From Doryteuthis pealeii (lineage: Eukaryota; Mollusca; Cephalopoda; Myopsida; Loliginidae): a stretch of 64,000 nucleotides of DNA. The stretch spans positions 65,870,036-65,934,035 of the forward strand of contig CM042157.1 in NCBI GenBank assembly GCA_023376005.1. The letters are read 5' to 3'. Positions 57,258 to 64,000 of this stretch are shown piece after piece. The notes below the pieces were generated by a model. It was not told where the DNA came from. It did not search any database and saw only the letters and a list, made by a program, of their open reading frames with translations. The translations under genes and the position numbers were made by a program. The stretch's first letter is position 1; each line of letters starts with the position of its first letter.

Positions 57258-57485
57258 GTAAGTAAAGTCGTCATTAGCCAATCAGCAAGGGAGTCTATCC
57301 CCTTTTCACTAGCGCTAGACCAAGGAGATTTTTTTTGCGTCTGAGGTGGAGTGCCACACCTACCATCAGCTCCTTATTTTACCACACAGATCCCTGTGCT
57401 ACTCATATGCTGAGTTGGCGAGGTATCGAAATAGGAACCTTGTGGTTTCTAGCTGAACGCTCTACTGACTGAGCTAACCCGGCCC
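57258..57485 (-). mobile_element. SINE-A copy
   Basis: Complement, with a small deletion in the 3' part ('gtcgtcattagccaatc'). Confidence 0.88.
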
Positions 57486-57519
57486 TTACTTTGCTAATAA
57501 TAATAGTCATTTATATTGG

Positions 57520-57840
57520 TAAACAAGCTAGGTTAGCAGTTTAATAATAGTGAAGTCAGTCATAGCAAGTTACTCTATACTTCCAACCTTATTTCAAATG
57601 TAATGTTATCTTAGTCTTTTTAGGCCAACTCAAGTGGTATAGTTATTAGTAAGCTAGGCTAGCAGTTAATGTGGTCGATTTTTCACAGAGTGCTCTATGT
57701 TTCTGGCCTTGTGTTAAAAGAAGCTTTTTAAATGACTACCATTTGGTTGTCTCAGATGCCTCAAGTGGTATAAAGGTTAATGAGCTCCTCCTGACCTTGT
57801 GCCAAACTAATCTAAGCTTAGTAAATAATTATAGCTGTTG
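57520..57840 (+). repeat. Degraded tRNA-like units related to the 9185-9896 array
   Basis: 'caagtggtatagttattagt', 'ggtcgatttttcacagagtg', 'tttctggccttgtg', and 'ctaagcttagtaaataatta' follow the order of the 142-bp unit. About two to three broken units. Confidence 0.65.
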
Positions 57841-57949
57841 TGCTGAAAATATCCACCCTGTTGGCAGGGATTAGAATAATACACTGACTGTAGAAGAATA
57901 AGACTACCAACCCACCCCACCCCACCACCAGAGTGTCTTGAGAATAATA

Positions 57950-58080
57950 CTTAACTGCATCCAGTAGTAAAGCTCCAATTCTGGAGTCCTGGGGAATATG
58001 GAGTCAGCCTATTGTTGCCATTACTCCCAGTACTCCCAGGTCCACTTTGACCTGGGTTCCATCTAAAGGCCAAATAGATC
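57950..58080 (+). mobile_element. Family D fragment
   Basis: 'agctccaattctggagtcct' to 'tggaccatctaaaggcc'-like end. Confidence 0.55.
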
Positions 58081-58124
58081 TGTTTGAAGATATATAACAA
58101 TGGGCAAGTTTTTGTATTAAGAAT

Positions 58125-58580
58125 AATTATTTGAAGCTATAATTTTTTACAAATTATTTTTGTTATTTACTTGAAACGATAAAATTGCTTGAAATACTTG
58201 AAACCCTATAATTATGTACACACAAATGATTATTATTAGATAGAAATAGTTACTTGAAACCATATAATTATTAGTATTAGATAGGAATGCTTGAAAGCAT
58301 ATAACTGTAAAAAAACAAATGATTATTATTAGATAGAAATAGTTACTTGAAACCATATAATTATTAGTATTAGATAGGAATACTTAAAAGCATATAACTG
58401 TAAAAAAACAAATGATTATTATTAGATAGAAATAGTTTTGAAACCCTATAATTATTAGTATTAGATAGGAATGCTTGAAAGCATATAACTGTAAAAAAAA
58501 CAAATAATTATTATTAAATAGAAATAGTTACTTGAAACCATATAATCATTAGTATTAGATAGGAATACTTGAAAACAAAA
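58125..58580. repeat. ~90-bp satellite array, opposite orientation
   Basis: About five units of 'ttattagtattagatagga' 'atgcttgaaagcatataact', the complement of the 55970-57245 unit. Confidence 0.88.
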
Positions 58581-58581
58581 A

Positions 58582-58834
58582 CGTAAAGTCGTCGGGGCGG
58601 CCTAATGTCGGTATCAGCCATACAGCGATGGAGTATATCCCCTTTTCACTAGCGCTAGACCAAGGAGATTATTTTTAGGGTCTGAGGTGGAGCGCCACAC
58701 CTACCATCAGCTCTTCACTTTACCGCACAGATCCCTGTGCTACTCATACGCTGAGTTGGCGTGGGCTGGTATCGAACTAGGAACCTTGTGGGTTCTAGCC
58801 GAACGCTCTACCGACTGAGCTAAACTGAGCCCCT
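58582..58834 (-). mobile_element. SINE-A copy inside the satellite
   Basis: Full-length complement, well preserved, with both boxes. Confidence 0.9.
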
Positions 58835-58837
58835 TAA

Positions 58838-59527
58838 CTGTGTGCCAATTATTTGTATTAAGAAAAGTTACTTGATGTTATAATTGTTTACTAAGGATTA
58901 TTATTATTAGTTACTTGAAACCATACCATATAACTGTGTGCCAATTATTTGTATTAAGAAAAGTTACTTGATGTTATAATTGTTTACTAAGGATTATTAT
59001 TATTAGTTACTTGAAACCATATAACTGTGTGCTAATTATTTGTATTAAGAAAAGTTACTTGATGTTATAATTGTTTACTAAGGATTATTATTATTAGTTA
59101 CTTGAAACCATACCATATAACTGTGTGCCAATTATTTGTATTAAGAAAAGTTACTACTAAGGATTATTATTATTAGTTACTTGACCAATTATTTGTATTA
59201 AGAAAAGTTACTTGATGTTAAACTTATTAGTTACTTGATACTAGTTACTTGTGTGTGCCAATTATTTGTATTAAGAAAAGTTACTTGATGTTATAATTGT
59301 TTACTAAGGATTATTATTATTAGTTACTTGTACCTGTTTACTAAGGATTATTATTATTAGTTACTTGAAACCATATAACTGTGTGCTAATTTTTGTATTA
59401 AGAAAGTTACTTGATGTTATAATTGTTTACTAAGGATTATTATTATTAGTTACTTGAAACCATACCATATAACTGTGTGCCAATTATTTGTATTAAGAAA
59501 AGTTACTTGATGTTATAATTGTTTATA
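58838..59527. repeat. ~90-bp satellite array, third block
   Basis: Unit 'ggattattattattagttac' 'ttgaaaccatataactgtgt' 'gccaattatttgtattaaga' 'aaagttacttgatgttataa' 'ttgtttactaa', about eight copies with deletions. Related to the previous block. Confidence 0.9.
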
Positions 59528-59959
59528 AAATAATGGAGATATGCTTCCGTTTTTTGTCTGTAACAAAAACTATGTCACTGCTTATGTCACATTACCCAAA
59601 ATCGTCACAACATAGAATAAATACACTCAAAATTTGAACATGCAACATTAGACTGTCCTCATTGTTTTTTAAAACAAGTTTTAATAAATACATGACTGGT
59701 ATCATATATCTATATATAGTCTGTTTTATTTTAATACATATTTAAAGTTTAGATTTCAAATTGTTTTATTTTTTAATCCTTTAATGAATTTGATAATTTT
59801 ACTTACTTAGGGTACAAACTCACTGACATTGAATTTTTAACTCCCACCCCTCAGCCAATATGTTTCAAAAATCTATTTTTACATTGCCCGGAGGGCGTTT
59901 TTTATTTTGCTAGTGTTTATAAAGTATTATTGTTAACTGCTTGAAACCCTATAATTTCT

Positions 59960-60731
59960 TATAAAAAAATAACAGATTGATATAATGGAATGACCCATCT
60001 CCCCGGTCAACAGTGGTGATGGTTCTAGCCACTATTTAAGAACACACATATTACTCTGTACAGAACTCACTTGAAGTACTTAGACGACGGACTCTCCTCC
60101 TAATACTTACGTGACCTTATGTAACGTTGTCGTATACGTTCACAGTACCCAAAGCTGATATATTCACCGTACTAAAAATGTATTCGGCATGTGGCGGTCA
60201 TCTTGTTGATAAAAATTACAACGCGAGAAATATGTAGTCACAACTGCTAGCCTTTATTATCGTGCTCGTCTCGTGGGTTCGTATCAGAGAGGAGGAAAGG
60301 CAGGGACAAAGAGAGAGAGGACACTGTTAAATTACTGTGACCCCATACTAGGCACCAGAGGCCCGATCCGTACCCTACGACAGCAGAAAGCAAAAAGAGA
60401 CCGGGACCTTTCTTCGTTGTTCCACGTCACCACGTGACTTCCGGTTCTGGTCAACACCCAAAACTTCCGGTTGACACTCAATTCTCCATTCGGGAGGTCA
60501 CGCTCCGGTCAAACTGTTTTGTGTTCATTACTCTTTTTAAAACCTTTACTCTCTCACTTATTTCTTTCTTTCTCCTTTTCTAATATAGTAGTTCTCGCTC
60601 ACAAAAGCCAGGACCTTCATTATCTCGTTACACTTACTATATAACACAGACTTAGGTTATTAAATAAACCCACAGGTATTGCTATGCCACAAAACCAACC
60701 AACCAACCAACCCACCAACCCCTATTAAACT
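59960..60731. other. Unassigned stretch
   Basis: No gene seen. 60180-60530 is less AT-rich, with 'cacgtcaccacgtgacttcc' and two 'acttccggtt' words. Could be a remnant LTR or promoter-like DNA, unproven. Confidence 0.35.
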
Positions 60732-61328
60732 CCGCCCTGTCGGCTGGGGCATTAGAATGCAACGACTGCACCTCTGCAGAGAGGTAAGACTCCCCCAATG
60801 GGGCCACCTGTTGGCCGTGGGTGGCAACCCGTGATGCTTAAGGATAGAGCCCAGGTGGATGAGCAGTTCATGACATGCAATACTCCACTTTGGCCCTATC
60901 TTGGGCTAGACGGGCGGTCCGAGAGACCCCCTCCGATCAATCGGCTGGTCATGTCAAGCCTTAGCACCTATATGATTTTCCCAACCCTATTGCCCTTATG
61001 GCAAGCCCCAACCCCTTTTTATCATATGGGTGCTAGAAGGCGGTGGCTGCGGGTCTACATGTCCTCGGAAAGACATTAAACTCTATCTGATGGTGAGGTT
61101 CCAGTTTTGGAGGTTTGGGGAATGTGGAGCACCCCTTCATCACCATTGCTCCCTGGTCCACTCTGACCCGGAGTGGTAGTACCTGTTAGGGTCCCAGCTA
61201 TGGGTTAAATAGAAAAATGTATTTATAAAAAAAATTGTATTATCCATTAAGAATTGATTTATTTCAAAACTTTATCGGCATTAAATGACCCACTGAGGTT
61301 GATATGCCGTAAAACAAAACAAACCAAA
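60732..61328 (+). mobile_element. Family D retroposon, full length, with 12-bp TSD
   Basis: 597 bp, nearly identical to 25393-25984. 'ccctattaaact' at 60720-60731 and 61329-61340. Confidence 0.88.
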
Positions 61329-61633
61329 CCCTATTAAACTTAGCTGATTTATTTTTTTACACCACCCACCACCAGATAATTAAGTTCTAAAACAATATGT
61401 GAGGAACATTCAATAAATAAAGTGAATTTTGTCTTAGGTGTTTGCAACAAGAAACACTGTTTACAGTTGCACTTTTTTCAAGGAAATCAATATTGATGGG
61501 GGATTTCATATCCCAGAAGACTGTCTACATGACCTTTACTGGTTGCTGTGCTCAGAACTTTTTCTTTATCAGTGAGTCAGTATGCTTCCACACTATTCAC
61601 TGTTTTTTCAACTTGGACTCATAGTGACAATTG

Positions 61634-62192
61634 CCCTGTCAGTTTGGGCAGAAGAATATACCAACTGCACCCCTGCAGAGGGGGTAACCCCCCCCCCAAT
61701 GGGCCCACCTGTTGGTCATGGGTGGCAACCTGTGATGCTTAAGCATGGAACCCTGATGGCTGAGCAGTCCATGATATGCAGTACTCCACTTTACTTAGGT
61801 TAGACGGGCAGTCAGAGAGGCCTCCTTCAATCAATTGGCTGGTCACGTTAAGCCTTAGCGCCTATATGATTGTCCCAAACCTATTGCCCTTATGGCAAGC
61901 CTCAACTTTTATCATATATGTGCTAGAAGGCAGTGGCCGAGGGTCTTAATATTCTGGGTATGACATTAAACTCTATCTCTGATAGTGAAGTTCCAATTCT
62001 GGAGCCCTGGAGAATGTGGAGTACCCCTTCATTGCCATTACTCCCAGGTCCACTCTGATCCAAAGTGGTAGTACCTGTTAGGGTCTGATCTAAATAGGGA
62101 AAAAAATGAGTTTTAAGAAAAATTGAGTATGCATCAAGAATGAATAAAACAAAAATGTCTTCAGCATAAAATAACCCAACAAGGGTTGACAC
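61634..62192 (+). mobile_element. Family D copy, older
   Basis: Same order of landmarks from 'ccctgtcagtttgggcag' to 'aaaataacccaacaagggtt'. About 80-85% like the young copies by eye. Confidence 0.8.
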
Positions 62193-62324
62193 ATAAAATT
62201 TAACCCTCTGTTCAAGCCTGGGGCACTTTCATTTACTGTCATTTTTAATAGCCTTGTTAGTTTATGTGGTATTATATTTGATTAATGACCTTCATGTGGG
62301 TAAATATAAGTACTAGCAATATTC

Positions 62325-62560
62325 CAACAAAGGAGCTGTGAAGTGTAACAAACAGACTTTAATACATAAGCACGTGGAGAAACATTTATACAGAAATACG
62401 TATACAAATGTAGATACATAAACAACATATATAAGAATAGAAGGTATACAAAGGCGTATAAAGAACAGATACATAAATATACTATAAAGAAGGTAGGACG
62501 TAGGCTTTCGTCCTAAAGAGGTTATAGAGTGTCTATGAAGTAATGTCACTTACTTAGGTT
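62325..62560. repeat. Dispersed repeat related to 47575-47720 and 2935-2990
   Basis: 'aacaaaggagctgtgaagtg', 'cagactttaatacataagca', 'cgtggagaaacatttata'. Followed by 'gggggcaaatcccccccac', a short hairpin. Confidence 0.5.
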
Positions 62561-62789
62561 GTGTTGGGGGGCAAATCCCCCCCACATGAAACAAAACAAT
62601 GGAAGATAGCTCTTCCAGACCAAACAGGGGCAGACAATCGCTATAGCCTCAAAACAAATATTTCTGCAAAATTAAAATAATTTTTGCTATAAACCAATTC
62701 CAAACAATACAGAGTTTACATATATGGAAAGAAATTCTGAAAAAAAGTTTTTATTTTAATTTTTCCAAAAAGTAAGAATTCTTCCAAGC

Positions 62790-63050
62790 TGTAGCCATGT
62801 CACTACTAATGTATGGCTGCACCACTTGGACTCAAAAAAACTTGGAGAAAAAGCTACTAACTAAACAAGGATGCTATGTGCTGTTTTGAACAAATTCTGG
62901 AAATAGCACCCCACAAAAAGGCAGCTCCTATTACATTAACCATCTGGATGTTTTACAAAGAACCTTCCAGAAGTGATGGACTAGAGGGATGGGTGGTGAG
63001 GAAGAGTCATAGGGATCCGTGCTTGTCAGCATGACCTGATGACAATATCT
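62790..63050 (+). pseudogene. RTE-like fragment
   Basis: 'tcttccaagctgtagccatg' ... SLLMYGCTTWTQ(K)NLEKKL; then 'tgacctgatgacaa' near the end. Several indels, inactive. Confidence 0.75.
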
Positions 63051-63102
63051 GTGATATACTAACCTTGTATAAACTGAAAGAAAAACAAGATAAGGACATT
63101 TA

Positions 63103-63360
63103 AGGGCCAGGTTAGCTCAGTCGGTAGAGCGTTCAGCTAGAAACCACAAGGTTCCTGGTTCGATACCTGTCCTCGCTAACTTAGCGTATGAGAAACCCAG
63201 GGGTCTGTGCGGTAAAGTAAGGAGCTGATGGTAGGTTTGGCTCTCCACCTCAGATGCTAAAATAATCTCCTTGGTTTAACGCTAGTGAAAAGGAGATAGA
63301 CTCCCTCGCTGTCTGACTGATACCGACTATAGGCCACCCCAACGACTTTACCTTTTTACT
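63103..63360 (+). mobile_element. SINE-A copy
   Basis: Full-length, 'ttagctcagtcggtagagcg', 'ggttcgatacctg', body and end. Confidence 0.9.
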
Positions 63361-63384
63361 TACACATACAGAAACATTTAATAT

Positions 63385-63715
63385 ATATATATTAATAGTC
63401 GTGTTCCTTAAAAGTATGACCGTTATCATCTTGCAACACCCTCTGGTTAAAAATGAGACTGTACAAGATGAAATGCAAAAATGTAAATCCTGATTATCTG
63501 GTGTTGCTCATCTGCCGAATTCTTATTTCTTATGAGTGTCATAATCTCAGCTAAATAATGGAACATTCATTTTATATTATGAAGAAAGGAAGGGAAGAAA
63601 AAGGACATGCTACACAGAAAAATATAATAAGAAAGAAAGAAAGAGGGAGGGAGCATGTGGAAGTGATGACATTAATCTGTTTCAATCTAACATAATGAAA
63701 AGATGAAAAGAAAAA
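63385..63715 (-). repeat. G repeat
   Basis: Complement of 53250-53580. Confidence 0.8.
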
Positions 63716-63751
63716 AAATACAAAAGATACAATTATCATGATATTTTTAAT

Positions 63752-63895
63752 GCCAAATCAAGTCATTTTGATAAATAAAGGACTCGGGCTGCTTACATTA
63801 CCGCTGTTGCTTAAATGGTCACCCAATAAAGTATTGAACAGACTCATTGCTACTTAACTTTAGTGCACCAGTGCTTTCAGTTTGACTTGACTGTA
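63752..63895 (+). repeat. H dispersed repeat
   Basis: Matches 29214-29380 from 'tcaagtcattttgataaata' to 'gtgctttcagtttgacttg'. Confidence 0.7.
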
Positions 63896-63902
63896 ATAAG
63901 AA

Positions 63903-64000
63903 TATATAACGAATGTAAATTTTACATTCGTTATATATATATATTTGTATATAAAACAAATTTATATATATATATATATTTGTATATAAAACAAATTTAT
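63903..64000. repeat. Short palindrome followed by (TA)n-rich repeats
   Basis: 'cgaatgtaaa'/'tttacattcg' palindrome at ~63909-63930. Then two copies of a ~45-bp unit of (TA)n plus 'ttgtatataaaacaaattta', cut by the window end. Confidence 0.8.

Larger units (their letters stand above)
55691..59914. mobile_element. Giant FB-type element with inner satellite arrays (4.2 kb)
   Basis: The left end 'actagcaagaatatgcgccc' + 'tcc' and right end 'ggagggcgttttttatttt' + 'gctagt' are inverted FB-type termini. The right arm (59528-59914) is an FB arm. Between lie three ~90-bp tandem arrays in two orientations, two SINE-A copies and tRNA-like remnants. The whole-element reading is inferred from the two ends and from satellite-like units next to FB sequence at 6830-6895 and 34220-34350. 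Confidence 0.6.

Overview
This is a repeat-dense, AT-rich stretch of an animal (metazoan) nuclear genome. The evidence is two conserved animal genes with GT-AG introns, long intergenic gaps, and many tRNA-derived SINEs, non-LTR retrotransposon remnants, foldback/MITE-type elements, minisatellites and AT-rich microsatellites. I think a lophotrochozoan, probably a mollusc, is most likely, but the sequence alone does not prove this. No bacterial, phage, CRISPR or operon features are present. Almost all short open frames in the window are chance frames in repeats.

Two host genes are supported. (1) TM2D2 (TM2 domain-containing protein 2) lies on the minus strand in five coding exons between 17211 and 10179. 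All splice sites are consensus, the frame closes perfectly (558 nt, 185 aa), and an AATAAA lies downstream. (2) LHPP (HAD-type phospholysine phosphohistidine inorganic pyrophosphate phosphatase) lies on the plus strand. Five coding exons run from the start codon at 30735 to 43150. The last exon or exons, expected to carry the GDD motif, were not found before the window ends. LHPP exon 3 is one base too long for the reading frame, which is either a real frameshift or an assembly error. The two genes point away from each other across about 13.5 kb of repeats.

The rest is layered mobile DNA. Recurrent families, named here only for this window: SINE-A (tRNA-derived, ~255 bp, about a dozen copies); SINE-E (second tRNA-derived family); a five-unit tRNA-like tandem array at 9185-9896; family C (~270 bp GC-rich retroposon with 16-17 bp target duplications); family D (~595 bp retroposon with 12-13 bp target duplications and a 5'-truncated copy); FB (foldback elements with ACTAGCAAATAT-type ends, one copy 4.2 kb long with inner satellite arrays); M1 and M2 (MITE-like inverted-repeat elements with CCCTAA-like cores); M3 (foldback present in two TM2D2 introns); M4 (~550-590 bp repeat in intron 1 of both genes); M6 (MITE flanked by TA); G, H, K and L (unclassified dispersed repeats). 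Three non-LTR retrotransposon lineages are seen: RTE-like, an R4/Dong-like element in (TAA)n, and a Jockey/CR1-like 3' end.

Layout: 1-10 kb holds direct and inverted repeats, MITEs, a large palindrome and an FB element. 10-17 kb is TM2D2, with foldbacks and a minisatellite in its introns. 17-30 kb is retroelement remnants. 30-43 kb is LHPP, with introns full of insertions, a 50-bp minisatellite and a perfect AT palindrome. 43-55 kb is nested SINE, LINE and retroposon insertions. 55.7-59.9 kb is the giant FB/satellite element. 60-64 kb has recent family D copies and more repeats. Several nested insertions with visible target duplications give a relative order of events.
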